NCBI GenBank assembly: GCA_030625685.1
Contig: DAOUQJ010000007.1
Location: forward strand, 1-64,000
DNA from: Oscillospiraceae bacterium
GTDB lineage: Bacteria; Bacillota; Clostridia; Oscillospirales; Oscillospiraceae
Length of the DNA: 64,000 nucleotides
Direction of reading: 5' to 3'
Positions 55,544 to 63,805 of this stretch are shown here, in pieces. The notes under the pieces were generated by a model. The model saw only the letters and a list, made by a program, of their open reading frames with translations. It made no database searches and was not told the origin of the DNA. The position numbers were made by a program, and so were the translations under genes. Within the stretch, counting starts at the first letter, position 1, and every line of letters begins with the position of its first letter.

Positions 55544-55573
55544 TAGTATGAAACGATATCATACATATATTCA
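55544..55573 (-). promoter_or_regulatory. Sigma-G (forespore) promoter
   Basis: On the minus strand TGAATA (55573-55568), 17 bases, CATACTA (55550-55544). Both hexamer regions match the sigma-G consensus of SASP genes exactly, with canonical spacing. Confidence 0.72.
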
Positions 55574-55633
55574 TCAGAATGAGAGGTAAAATGTACCGAA
55601 ACGATAAAAAAATTAACAAATTTAGATTGAAAT

Positions 55634-57844
55634 TTATGAAAGAGATAAGAGCTTTTTAACCATCGTTTGGTTTTTTAGTTCAGCTTCGCGGAGTGTTTTA
55701 ACGCGCTCAGATAAGAAAGTCTGATCATTATGATGTGAAATAGCAGCATCAATCAACTCATTTAAGGCAGGTTCTGTTAAGATAGAAAAATCGATGAAAA
55801 GATTTTGGTTGATATAGGACAAAAAGGAGCTCACTTTTGGATCATATACAATACCAACGAGAGGTACACCTTGACCAGCAGAAAAAATGAGACCATGCAA
55901 ACGCATCGATACGACAACCGACATGCGAGAGAGAAATCCAATGAGTTTGCTTGTGTCTTTGATGCCAGGCATTACGACATGAGGAATATCTAGAAGTTGA
56001 GATACTTTTTTAGCGGCTTTAATATCTATGTCTGGCTCTATAGGAAAAAATATGGGGAGAAGACCATGTTTTTCATATGCGTATGTGGCGGAACGGGCCA
56101 AAGTTGGCACTTTTTCATCAAACAGTTCCCAAGGACGTAAAATGATCGCTATATAGTCTCCTTGTGGATTTAAATCGTGTTCTCGGAAAAGTTCATCAAT
56201 TACTTCCTCTGAAGCAGCGGGTAGAATTACCGTAGGATCGGAAGACAATACGATTTCTGGGGAGTGTATTTGCATGCTTTCTAGTTCATTCATAGAGTGC
56301 GGGTCGCGTAGTGTGATGGCATCCACATAGGTTTCTATAATACGAGATGCTAATTTCCGATTAAATTGAGATTGTATCGGGCCAATTCCACAACCGTACA
56401 TGAGAACGTGGCAATCGCTTTTTTTTGCTGCATATAGTGTCCACAAATAAAACCACAATGAACGGCGACTTGTGATATCTTGCATGAGAGATCCACCACC
56501 ATTTATGTATAGTGTGGAGTGATGAAACAGTCTTTTGACACGCAAGAAATCAAAGGTGTAAATTGCGTTGATGTTATAAATTAAACGCGTTTCTTTTGGA
56601 TTGCGTGACAATACGTGGAACGAAAATTGGTCATCTAGTTCGCGGAGTTCAGACAAAATGGATTTTAATATGGCATCATCACCTGCATTGCCTTTTCCAT
56701 ATGCACCGCAAATGACGATATTAGTTTGCTTTTTCGTAGATAAAATTTTCTGGTATATATCTAATTGGCGAGTAATGGTAGCTTGAAGAGAAAAATCACG
56801 CTTCGCTTTTTCATAGAGACGATTTCCTATTTGTGTCCGCAACTCTTTACTTTGCGATAGGCGAAGCAAGTATTTTGCAAGTGCATCGTTATCAGACACT
56901 GGAAATAGAAAGCCTGTGACACCATGTTCAATGAGATATGGAATACCACCCACATTGGAACTGACTGTGGGGAGAGCAGCTCGTGCGCCTTCGGTAAGAG
57001 CATAAGGGAAGGTTTCAGACAGAGAGGTTAGCGCGTTGATATCAATGGCATCATAAAATGCATTGGTATCTTCAATCCATCCAGCCAAACAGGCTACATG
57101 TGATATATTCAGTTCAGTAATTAGGTTTTGAAGATTATTCTTTTCTTCGCCATCACCTGCAATGAGGAGACGGAGATCGGGGTTCTCAGCATATGCTTTA
57201 GCAAAGGCTTTGATGAGCGTTGGAATATCTTTCACAGGGTTGAGACGTGCAGCAATGCCGACTATAACACTGTCATCATCTGCTTGTAAACCAACTTTGT
57301 TTAAAAAAATTTGTCTAGGTTGACAGCTTAGATGTTCTTCAAAAGATAAACCATTGTATATGGTGAAGAGGCGATTTGGCTGAAAGCCCCTTTCTATAAG
57401 AAGATCGGTCGTTGCGTGAGAGACACCTATGTGATAGTCTAATAGACGAAGAGAAAACGTATTAATGAAACCATAAGTGAATCGAGAAAGAGGTCGCCCC
57501 AAATAATCCAATCGGTAATCGCTGTGAATGGTTGACACTGTTGGAATGTGCAATTTGAAAGAAAGTAAGGCGGCCATCATATTGCCTCGAGAACCATGAC
57601 AGTGAATCAAATCATAATTTTCTTTTTTGATAAGTGTTTCAAGTTTTCTTAATGTGCGGAGAATATGATTTCCTGGAAGAATGATGGTATGAATACCCAG
57701 TTGACGTGCTTCCTCGGCAAAGACACCCTCTGTAAAGCAAACCATGGTTACATCAATTTCGTTTGATAAATGCTGAAGTAGGGAATGAACATGTGTTTTT
57801 GCACCACCAGTATCGCCCCCACTAATGAGGTGAATGACTTTCAT
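55634..57844 (-). CDS. csaB: Glycosyltransferase family 4 / CsaB pyruvyl transferase fusion
   Basis: 736 residues joining two enzymes. Residues 1 to about 365 are a GT4 glycosyltransferase ('ISGGDTGGAKTHVHSLLQHL', 'IVGIAARLNPVKDIPTLIKA', and the E(x7)E motif 'SETFPYALTEGARAALPTV'). Residues from about 374 are a polysaccharide pyruvyl transferase ('ICGAYGKGNAGDDAILKSIL', 'YINGGGSLMQDITSRRSLWF', 'VVVSMRLHGLIFSAGQGVPL'). CsaB pyruvylates secondary cell-wall polymer, the ligand for SLH-domain surface proteins. The fusion would couple polymer glycosylation to its pyruvylation. Clear ATG at 57844 behind GGAGGTA. Divergent from the DUF4330 gene. Confidence 0.9.
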   Translation of the reverse strand: MKVIHLISGGDTGGAKTHVHSLLQHLSNEIDVTMVCFTEGVFAEEARQLGIHTIILPGNHILRTLRKLETLIKKENYDLIHCHGSRGNMMAALLSFKLHIPTVSTIHSDYRLDYLGRPLSRFTYGFINTFSLRLLDYHIGVSHATTDLLIERGFQPNRLFTIYNGLSFEEHLSCQPRQIFLNKVGLQADDDSVIVGIAARLNPVKDIPTLIKAFAKAYAENPDLRLLIAGDGEEKNNLQNLITELNISHVACLAGWIEDTNAFYDAIDINALTSLSETFPYALTEGARAALPTVSSNVGGIPYLIEHGVTGFLFPVSDNDALAKYLLRLSQSKELRTQIGNRLYEKAKRDFSLQATITRQLDIYQKILSTKKQTNIVICGAYGKGNAGDDAILKSILSELRELDDQFSFHVLSRNPKETRLIYNINAIYTFDFLRVKRLFHHSTLYINGGGSLMQDITSRRSLWFYLWTLYAAKKSDCHVLMYGCGIGPIQSQFNRKLASRIIETYVDAITLRDPHSMNELESMQIHSPEIVLSSDPTVILPAASEEVIDELFREHDLNPQGDYIAIILRPWELFDEKVPTLARSATYAYEKHGLLPIFFPIEPDIDIKAAKKVSQLLDIPHVVMPGIKDTSKLIGFLSRMSVVVSMRLHGLIFSAGQGVPLVGIVYDPKVSSFLSYINQNLFIDFSILTEPALNELIDAAISHHNDQTFLSERVKTLREAELKNQTMVKKLLSLS

Positions 57845-57866
57845 GAGAGTACCTCCTAAAAAAGAC

Positions 57867-57895
57867 TTGTAGAAACTTCCAAAATATTATACAAT
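57867..57895 (+). promoter_or_regulatory. Sigma-A promoter of the DUF4330 gene
   Basis: TTGTAG (57867-57872) and TACAAT (57890-57895), spacer 17, about 35 bases before the start codon. Confidence 0.6.
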
Positions 57896-57929
57896 GTCAT
57901 GGTACGTGGGTCAAGTTTGGAGGAAAAAT

Positions 57930-58421
57930 ATGAAACTCATAGATGAAAAAGGACGATTTTTAAAGACGATTAACATCATTGATTTGATGGCAATTTTGGT
58001 TGTGGTTGCATTGGTTCTCTTTGTAGGAATGCGATTGATACAACCAGACAACAATGTACAAAAACTGAGCTTGGTTTATACTGTTAAAGTATCAAATGTA
58101 GAAGAGGATGTATGGGAATCCATGCAAGAGGTTACGCTTCCAGATCAGCTTATGGCATCAGGTGAACTCCTGGATGCATATGTCACTTCCGTCGAAGCGA
58201 TAGAAAGCGAAGACACGACTTATGAGCTAGTTGATGCCAATGAGCTGCAAGTCGTGAAAGAAGACACAGTTGATCTCATATTTACGATAGAAGCTTCAGT
58301 TCCAGACAATGTTAAAAATGAAGTGGGAACGCAAGAAGTTCGCATTGGCAAGCGACACATTGTAAAGACAGAGCATTTTGAGTTTGAAAAGGGCATTGTG
58401 ACAGAAGCTACGAAACAATAA
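57930..58421 (+). CDS. DUF4330 family membrane-anchored protein
   Basis: 163 residues. A short cytoplasmic start ('MKLIDEKGRFLKTINIIDL') leads into one membrane helix ('MAILVVVALVLFVGMRLI') and an external domain of about 120 residues. The 'DEKGR.FG.IN.iD' start followed by a helix is the DUF4330 pattern. It is commonly next to csaB-type genes in Clostridia, which fits its place here opposite the fusion protein, and suggests a role in cell-wall polymer assembly. ATG 57930 behind GGAGG. Confidence 0.7.
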   Translation: MKLIDEKGRFLKTINIIDLMAILVVVALVLFVGMRLIQPDNNVQKLSLVYTVKVSNVEEDVWESMQEVTLPDQLMASGELLDAYVTSVEAIESEDTTYELVDANELQVVKEDTVDLIFTIEASVPDNVKNEVGTQEVRIGKRHIVKTEHFEFEKGIVTEATKQ

Positions 58422-58459
58422 ACAACATACAGTTAGATAAATAATAGTCAGTTGAAATG

Positions 58460-58494
58460 GGAAATTCGGGTCACTTCGAGTTTCCTATTTTGTT
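58460..58494 (+). terminator. Terminator after the DUF4330 gene
   Basis: GGAAATTCG pairs with CGAGTTTCC (one G-U) around an 8-base loop, followed by TATTTTGTT. Confidence 0.65.
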
Positions 58495-58519
58495 ATAGAT
58501 AAAAAATGGGGTGAAGAAC

Positions 58520-60073
58520 ATGAGTCAGTTTAGACAAATGACGAAGGGACGATTTCATGTACTGCTTTGGCAGAGGATATTAACAACAGTTTTAATTGCG
58601 ATTCAGTTCTGGCTTATTGTGAATCTTTTAGTGGTAAGAAGTAATGGTTCTGTCATCATTCAGGCAACTCTGACAGTCATAGGGGTTTTGGCAGCTTTTC
58701 ACGCGATGGCAAGAAAAGATAAAAGTGCTTATAAACTGACCATGGTCTTTCTCATTTTGCTCATGCCAATTGTTGGTGGAGTCATCTATATTCTCTTTAA
58801 TATGCAAATGCAGAGGAAGGGATTGCAGAAAAAACTAGATAGTATTGAGAAAGAGGGGAAATATGCTTTTTTGCTTTTGGAAGATAGTTATGACGAAGCG
58901 ATAAAAGAAACTAGGCATTATACGCCAGAAATACGATATCTTCAAAAATATAATGGATTTCCGGTCTATCAGCATACACAAACGCAATATTATGCTACAG
59001 GAGAAAGTGCATTCAAAGCTATGATCACAGAAATGGAAAAAGCGGAGAAGTATATTTTCATGGAATTCTTCATAGTAGAAGAAGGTGTGATGTGGGATGC
59101 CATGCTAGAAATTTTGAAACAAAAAGCTAGCCAAGGTGTGGATGTGCGACTCATATATGATGACTTGGGCTGTTTGTTATTGCTGCCTAGTAGTTATCGA
59201 AAAACACTCCAAGAATTTGGAATTTCGTCTCGTGTATTCAACCCTTATCGTCCGTTTTTAACGACATTGCATAACAATCGCGATCACAGAAAAATATTAT
59301 CCATTGATGGAAAAGTTGCATTTACGGGTGGTCTAAACATTGCAGATGAGTACATCAATCAGAGAATGCGGTTTGGGCATTGGAAAGACAGTGCTGTTAT
59401 GCTCAAAGGATATGGAGCGTGGAGCTTGACGCTTATGTTTTTAGAGATGTGGTCTTTGGTTGATGAAAAAAAAGAGAGATATGAAGATTATTTGCCATGG
59501 CAAGAGGAGGGATGTTGGGCTCTGCACGATGGATTTGTGCAACCATATAGCGATAGTCCTATGGATATGGAAAATGTTTCAGAACATGTATATTTACGTA
59601 TTATTGAAAAAGCACAAAATTATCTGTATATTACAACGCCGTATCTGGTTGTAGACTCCAGCCTCATATCAGCTTTGGTATTGGCAGCAAAAAGTGGGGT
59701 AGATGTGAGGATCATAACCCCATATATCCCAGACAAGAAACTGGTTCATTTTATGAGTCGATCCTATTATCGTGAACTGATTCAGGCTGGTGTAAGAATT
59801 TTTGAGTATACAAATGGGTTTATTCATTCTAAAACCTTTGTATCGGATGATGAAGTGGCAACAGTTGGGACTGTGAATATGGATTTTAGAAGTCTATACT
59901 TACATTTTGAGTGTGGTGTCTGCATGTATGGAAGTCGCGCTGTGAAGGAGGTGCATGAAGACTTTTTGCAGACCTTAAGAGAATCGATAGAGATTACAAA
60001 GAAAGATTGTCATGTTGGATTCATCAAGAAAAGTGCGCAAGATTTATTGCGAATATTTGCTCCGTTAATTTGA
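58520..60073 (+). CDS. cls: Cardiolipin synthase (second copy)
   Basis: 517 residues. Two N-terminal membrane helices ('VLIAIQFWLIVNLLVV' and 'MVFLILLMPIVGGVIYILF') and two HKD motifs: 'NNRDHRKILSIDG' around residue 255 and 'FIHSKTFVSDD' around 435. 'AFTGGLNIADEYINQRMRFG' and the C-terminal 'DLLRIFAPLI' closely parallel the cls at 21084 ('ILRIFAPLM'), so the two are paralogues. The ATG at 58520 follows GGGGTG; the GTG at 58511 belongs to that ribosome binding region. Followed by mntP after 20 bases. Confidence 0.93.
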   Translation: MSQFRQMTKGRFHVLLWQRILTTVLIAIQFWLIVNLLVVRSNGSVIIQATLTVIGVLAAFHAMARKDKSAYKLTMVFLILLMPIVGGVIYILFNMQMQRKGLQKKLDSIEKEGKYAFLLLEDSYDEAIKETRHYTPEIRYLQKYNGFPVYQHTQTQYYATGESAFKAMITEMEKAEKYIFMEFFIVEEGVMWDAMLEILKQKASQGVDVRLIYDDLGCLLLLPSSYRKTLQEFGISSRVFNPYRPFLTTLHNNRDHRKILSIDGKVAFTGGLNIADEYINQRMRFGHWKDSAVMLKGYGAWSLTLMFLEMWSLVDEKKERYEDYLPWQEEGCWALHDGFVQPYSDSPMDMENVSEHVYLRIIEKAQNYLYITTPYLVVDSSLISALVLAAKSGVDVRIITPYIPDKKLVHFMSRSYYRELIQAGVRIFEYTNGFIHSKTFVSDDEVATVGTVNMDFRSLYLHFECGVCMYGSRAVKEVHEDFLQTLRESIEITKKDCHVGFIKKSAQDLLRIFAPLI

Positions 60074-60093
60074 GATAGTAAGGAGAAACAGCG

Positions 60094-60654
60094 TTGAACA
60101 TTGCTGAACTCATTTTGATTGCAACTGGCTTATCTATGGATGCATTTACAGTGTCAGTTTGCAAAGGGGTATCTTTAAAGAAATTTCACATAAAACATGC
60201 GATATTAATTGGTATATGGTTTGGGGTATTTCAAGCAATGATGCCACTGCTTGGATTTCAGTTTGGAAGAGCATTTGAAATGCAAATGGTTCGAATTGAT
60301 CATTGGCTTGCGTTTGTGCTTTTTACCATTATTGGCGGAAATATGATATATGCTTCATTTCAAGAGGAAGAGAACACCAATGATGCACTGGATGTATTTA
60401 CAATGTTTCTTTTGGCAATCGCAACTTCAATTGATGCCTTTGTCGTAGGCATCACGTTTGCAGTATTGCCTAATATTCCTATCTATTTCGCAGTTAGTTG
60501 TATTGGTGTGATTACATTTTTCTTATCTGCATTTGGGGCGAGAGTTGGTAACATGTTTGGAAGAGGAAAATCTTCTCTGGCAGAGCGTTTTGGTGGAATT
60601 GTGTTGCTACTCTTGGGCCTAAAAATATTACTAAGGCACTTGCATGTGATTTGA
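60094..60654 (+). CDS. mntP: Manganese efflux pump MntP
   Basis: 186 residues with six membrane helices. 'IATGLSMDAFTVSVCKGVSL' and 'AIATSIDAFVVGITFAVLP' carry the paired aspartates of the two repeat halves that bind Mn2+, and 'FGARVGNMFGRGKSSLAERF' precedes the last helix. The start is TTG 60094, nine bases after AAGGAG. It probably shares a transcript with the upstream cls. No yybP-ykoY riboswitch can fit in the 20-base gap. Confidence 0.92.
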   Translation: MNIAELILIATGLSMDAFTVSVCKGVSLKKFHIKHAILIGIWFGVFQAMMPLLGFQFGRAFEMQMVRIDHWLAFVLFTIIGGNMIYASFQEEENTNDALDVFTMFLLAIATSIDAFVVGITFAVLPNIPIYFAVSCIGVITFFLSAFGARVGNMFGRGKSSLAERFGGIVLLLLGLKILLRHLHVI

Positions 60655-60705
60655 GTGTGCAAATACATAATAGTGATGCTTTTCATGAAAAAGTAAATAA
60701 CTGAA

Positions 60706-60752
60706 AAACCCCAACCATTGGAAGCTATTACATAGCTCAATGGTTGGGGTTT
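60706..60752. terminator. Bidirectional terminator between mntP and tcdA
   Basis: AAACCCCAACCATTG and its exact inverse form a 15-bp stem; the loop contains a smaller AGCTAT/ATAGCT hairpin. AT-rich tails on both sides. Confidence 0.88.
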
Positions 60753-60758
60753 AATTAA

Positions 60759-61466
60759 TTATTTGGTTAAATTTTGGACGACTTCGCCAGCCAGTAAAAA
60801 CCCAGCAACGGGAGGCACCCAAGCTGTACTCGCAGGGACATTGCGTCTTCCTGGGGGTGGCTCTTCCAACTGAAGTGATTTGATCGGTAGTTCAGGAGAA
60901 AAGACCACTTTGTGGTGTTTGATTCCACGCTTGCCAAGTTCTTTTCGCACGATGCGTGAAAGAGAACAATTGTGCGTTTTAGAAATGTCTGTTACGTGAA
61001 ATAGAGAGGCATCCACTTTGTTTCCAGTTCCTAAGGATGAAATAATAGGAATGGCTCTCTTTAAAGCTGTTTCTATTAAATCCAATTTACAGGAAACTAG
61101 GTCAATGGCATCTACGATATAATCGAATGAAGAGAAAGGAAACGCATCTCGTGTGTTGGCCTCATAACGCTGAATCATTGTTGTAACCTGACAGTCAGGA
61201 TGGATGTCCTTAATACGATCTGCCATTGCGACAGCTTTGAATTGACCGACGGTTGAGTGCAGTGCTTCCACTTGTCGATTGAGATTTGTAAGGGAGATTT
61301 CATCGTAGTCAATGAGTGTAAGTGCACCAACTCCTGCGCGAGCAAGAGATTCTGCGCACCAACTACCGACTCCACCGATGCCAAATATCGCAACATGAGC
61401 ATGGGATAGGCGCGTCATGGCGTCACTGCCGAGAATCATTTCGGTTCGTAAAAATTGGGAGTTCAT
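60759..61466 (-). CDS. tcdA: tRNA threonylcarbamoyladenosine dehydratase
   Basis: Cyclises t6A37 of tRNA to ct6A with ATP. It has 235 residues of the E1/ThiF superfamily. The nucleotide-binding 'VAIFGIGGVGSWCAESLARA', 'LIDYDEISLTNLNRQ', 'DYIVDAIDLVSCKLDLIE' and the C-terminal 'STAWVPPVAGFLLAGEVV' are typical of TcdA/YgdL/CsdL. The start ATG is behind AAAGGAAATG. Confidence 0.92.
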   Translation of the reverse strand: MNSQFLRTEMILGSDAMTRLSHAHVAIFGIGGVGSWCAESLARAGVGALTLIDYDEISLTNLNRQVEALHSTVGQFKAVAMADRIKDIHPDCQVTTMIQRYEANTRDAFPFSSFDYIVDAIDLVSCKLDLIETALKRAIPIISSLGTGNKVDASLFHVTDISKTHNCSLSRIVRKELGKRGIKHHKVVFSPELPIKSLQLEEPPPGRRNVPASTAWVPPVAGFLLAGEVVQNLTK

Positions 61467-61528
61467 ATGGCATCATTTCCTTTGATATTACGCACTGTAA
61501 TGAGTAGAGTTATTGGTTTGATTTCTGA

Positions 61529-63061
61529 TTAGTTAGAAGAACCAATCAAAGCCAGAGAATCTGTTTTTTCGATATATGATTCTGCTTTCATGTCATCATA
61601 CCAATCGGCATAAGCATCCATTTGGAGAGCATTTGTAGCACTGTACTTCCATTGCACATCACCAAATTCAGCGATTTGCATGACACGATATCCAACTACA
61701 TTGCCGTTTTCAATTTCTTGATCGACATAAGTTTCAGAAGGGAGTTCTTGTCTTGGTTCAAAAGCCCAAGTCGTAAAGTCAGGAGAGTAGCTTGAACGGG
61801 TAACATCGGTTAGCAGTTCACTTTGATAGTCTGTCAGTTCAGAAAGAAACGCATCATTTGTGTTTGCAATAAGAGCATCGGTCCAGTTTTGAGAAAGCTC
61901 TTGTGCCTTTTCTTTTGCTGTAGAGAGCGCATCTTCTGTAGGAAGTGTATCGCCTTCACGATCGGCTAATACTAACACGCTGTTGAGAGTTAGTGTTTCG
62001 TAAGATTCTTCTAAACGTTCGCGGTTTAAGAATTTAATGACATAAACACCGCTATCGCCATTTTCAAACACCGTTACATCTCCCGCTGAACGTGTATCGT
62101 CATAAAGCCAGGAAACATAGGAAGCTGAGATTTCGGAACCAAGTATGTTAGAAACAAAGTTGTAATTTTCATCTTCAAATGGGGCGTTATTTTCTTCTCC
62201 CACAAAATCCATGGCAACTTGATTAAAGGAATTTCCACGTGCGATGAGATTTTTTGCTTTGTTAGCGGAGTCGAGAACAGCTTGTTTTGCTGTTGCAATT
62301 TGATCTTCGGTTGCTGGTAGAGCTTCGCCGTTTTCATCTACATCCGTTTCAGGTGTGATAGGAAGGAAGAAATAGCGATAGGTATAAGAGTCAAGTTTGG
62401 CTGCGTTGTCAGTATAATATGTTTCCATTTCTTCTGCTTCGATGTTAAAAGATGCTGTTTTTATTGTAGCATATTCACTGGCAAGAACCGCATCCGCAAT
62501 GAGTTCACGCAAATGTGATTTTGTCATTGTGTCGCCATATATAGCAGAAAAATAGTAGGATTCACTGCCACCATAAGTTACACTGTATTGTAGCAATTGT
62601 TCATCGATTTGTTGCATTTGAGCATCGACAGATGCAATACCTTCATCTGAGAGAGTATAATCAGCTAACTCAGCTTGTTTTGTTAAGATTGCAATGAACT
62701 GTAATTGCTCTAAAGCACCGTCACGGAAGTAATCTGCATAAGTGTAATTGTCTTCTTCGTTATAGAACTGTTCTGTTGCAGGCTTTGAAACATCATATTC
62801 TGGTTCCATGCCCATTTGAGTATACAATTGCGCCATGCTGTAAGTTTGATTAGACATTTCGTTGTAATAGTATTGTGCATCCGTTAAGGTAATAGATTCT
62901 TCACCGATTGTGGCAACGGTTGGGTTTTTATCTCCTTGGAAGAGTCCATTGTTCCAAGCGATGAGAGCTAAAACACAAATGGTAATCACGGTACCCATGA
63001 GAAAGTATAGTTTTCCTTTGTTGTCTGTAGAGGCTTGCTGGTTTTTTTTAGATGTTGACAT
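61529..63061 (-). CDS. Membrane-anchored SurA/PrsA-like peptidyl-prolyl isomerase family protein
   Basis: 510 residues. A short basic cytoplasmic start is followed by one uncleaved membrane helix ('LYFLMGTVITICVLALIAWN'), then an external domain. The early segment 'ATIGEESITLTDAQYYYNEM' is the 'V..VNG..It..e....' start of SurA/PrsA N-terminal domains. No canonical parvulin active-site motif is obvious; the region around 'GEENNAPFEDENYNFVSN' and 'VFENGDSGVYVIKFLNRE' may be a degenerate one. Likely extracytoplasmic chaperone. ATG 63061 behind AAGGAG; an upstream in-frame codon (63100) has none. Confidence 0.65.
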   Translation of the reverse strand: MSTSKKNQQASTDNKGKLYFLMGTVITICVLALIAWNNGLFQGDKNPTVATIGEESITLTDAQYYYNEMSNQTYSMAQLYTQMGMEPEYDVSKPATEQFYNEEDNYTYADYFRDGALEQLQFIAILTKQAELADYTLSDEGIASVDAQMQQIDEQLLQYSVTYGGSESYYFSAIYGDTMTKSHLRELIADAVLASEYATIKTASFNIEAEEMETYYTDNAAKLDSYTYRYFFLPITPETDVDENGEALPATEDQIATAKQAVLDSANKAKNLIARGNSFNQVAMDFVGEENNAPFEDENYNFVSNILGSEISASYVSWLYDDTRSAGDVTVFENGDSGVYVIKFLNRERLEESYETLTLNSVLVLADREGDTLPTEDALSTAKEKAQELSQNWTDALIANTNDAFLSELTDYQSELLTDVTRSSYSPDFTTWAFEPRQELPSETYVDQEIENGNVVGYRVMQIAEFGDVQWKYSATNALQMDAYADWYDDMKAESYIEKTDSLALIGSSN

Positions 63062-63103
63062 ATTTATGATCTCCTTATTGATATAAACAAAACATTCCAA
63101 ATT

Positions 63104-63132
63104 ATTATACAGATTTCTACTTGTTTTTTCAA
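63104..63132 (-). promoter_or_regulatory. Sigma-A promoter of the PrsA/SurA-like gene
   Basis: On the minus strand TTGAAA (63132-63127), 17 bases, and a perfect TATAAT (63109-63104), about 43 bases before the start codon. Confidence 0.72.
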
Positions 63133-63267
63133 GCTAAAATTCAAATATTAGGAAATCAATTGCGCAATCATTGTTAACTAATTAAGATGAATAGCAATCG
63201 TTTGTTTGTTCAATTATAGAGCATCTTAATTCACTTTTTGTGAATAATCATGAAATTATCGACGCGA

Positions 63268-63276
63268 TTCGACAAA
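63268..63276 (-). promoter_or_regulatory. Spo0A box 1
   Basis: Reads TTTGTCGAA on the minus strand, an exact match to the core Spo0A box consensus (TTTGTCRAA). Confidence 0.55.
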
Positions 63277-63339
63277 AGAGTGTTATTTCAGAATAATTTG
63301 ATGTGAAAAAATGGAATTGGTGTGCTTATAAGTCGAGTG

Positions 63340-63347
63340 TTGTCGAA
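63340..63347 (+). promoter_or_regulatory. Spo0A box 2
   Basis: TTGTCGAA on the plus strand, preceded by G, so eight of nine consensus positions. It is about 30 bases upstream of the -35 of the DUF6514 promoter. A third, weaker copy GGTCGAA is at 63361-63367, right before that -35. Confidence 0.6.
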
Positions 63348-63376
63348 TGTTGAAGAACTTGGTCGAACGAAAACAC

Positions 63377-63404
63377 TTGCAATGAACATTGGGTTGTTTA
63401 CAAT
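63377..63404 (+). promoter_or_regulatory. Promoter of the DUF6514 gene
   Basis: TTGCAA (63377-63382) and TACAAT (63399-63404) with a 16-base spacer, about 32 bases before the start codon and directly downstream of Spo0A-like boxes. Confidence 0.55.
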
Positions 63405-63435
63405 GGAATATGTAGACTATAAAGGGGTGAAAAAA

Positions 63436-63717
63436 ATGAAGCGAGAAATATTGATTGGAGAAAATACAATTCAGTTGTTGACAGAGGAATCAATATTTTG
63501 CGAGTATCGTTTACTTATTGATGAAATTGATAGCAATTATTCGTACATTTTGTATGGAATTAGAATTTCGGTGAAAGACTCGGAAGAAAGTTGTGAAGTT
63601 TGGAATATCAGCCATAGAGCCGATGAAATGGTAGAGCTTGCACAAAAGTTGTGTCGTTTGTCAGTGACTCCTTGTTCATTGCACAATGTACTTGAAGACT
63701 ATTTACTTGAAGATTAG
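63436..63717 (+). CDS. DUF6514 family protein
   Basis: 93 residues, a small acidic alpha/beta protein: 'MKREILIGENTIQLLTEES', 'EYRLLIDEIDSNYSYILYGI', then helices 'HRADEMVELAQKLCRLSVTP' and 'SLHNVLEDYLLED'. The pattern 'YGI.I......E...I.(D/H)IS.' followed by 'L...L....V.P.HL.DV.EDYL' is what I recall of DUF6514 in Clostridia; function unknown. The ATG at 63436 is behind GGGGTG. Predicted Spo0A boxes upstream suggest induction at the start of sporulation. Confidence 0.65.
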   Translation: MKREILIGENTIQLLTEESIFCEYRLLIDEIDSNYSYILYGIRISVKDSEESCEVWNISHRADEMVELAQKLCRLSVTPCSLHNVLEDYLLED

Positions 63718-63805
63718 TTTGTCTTTTAGAAATATGGAAAGAAATGTGTACCTGTTTGAGAATTACATCATAAGCTGAACTAAGTATTAAGAACGGAGGA
63801 CAGTT

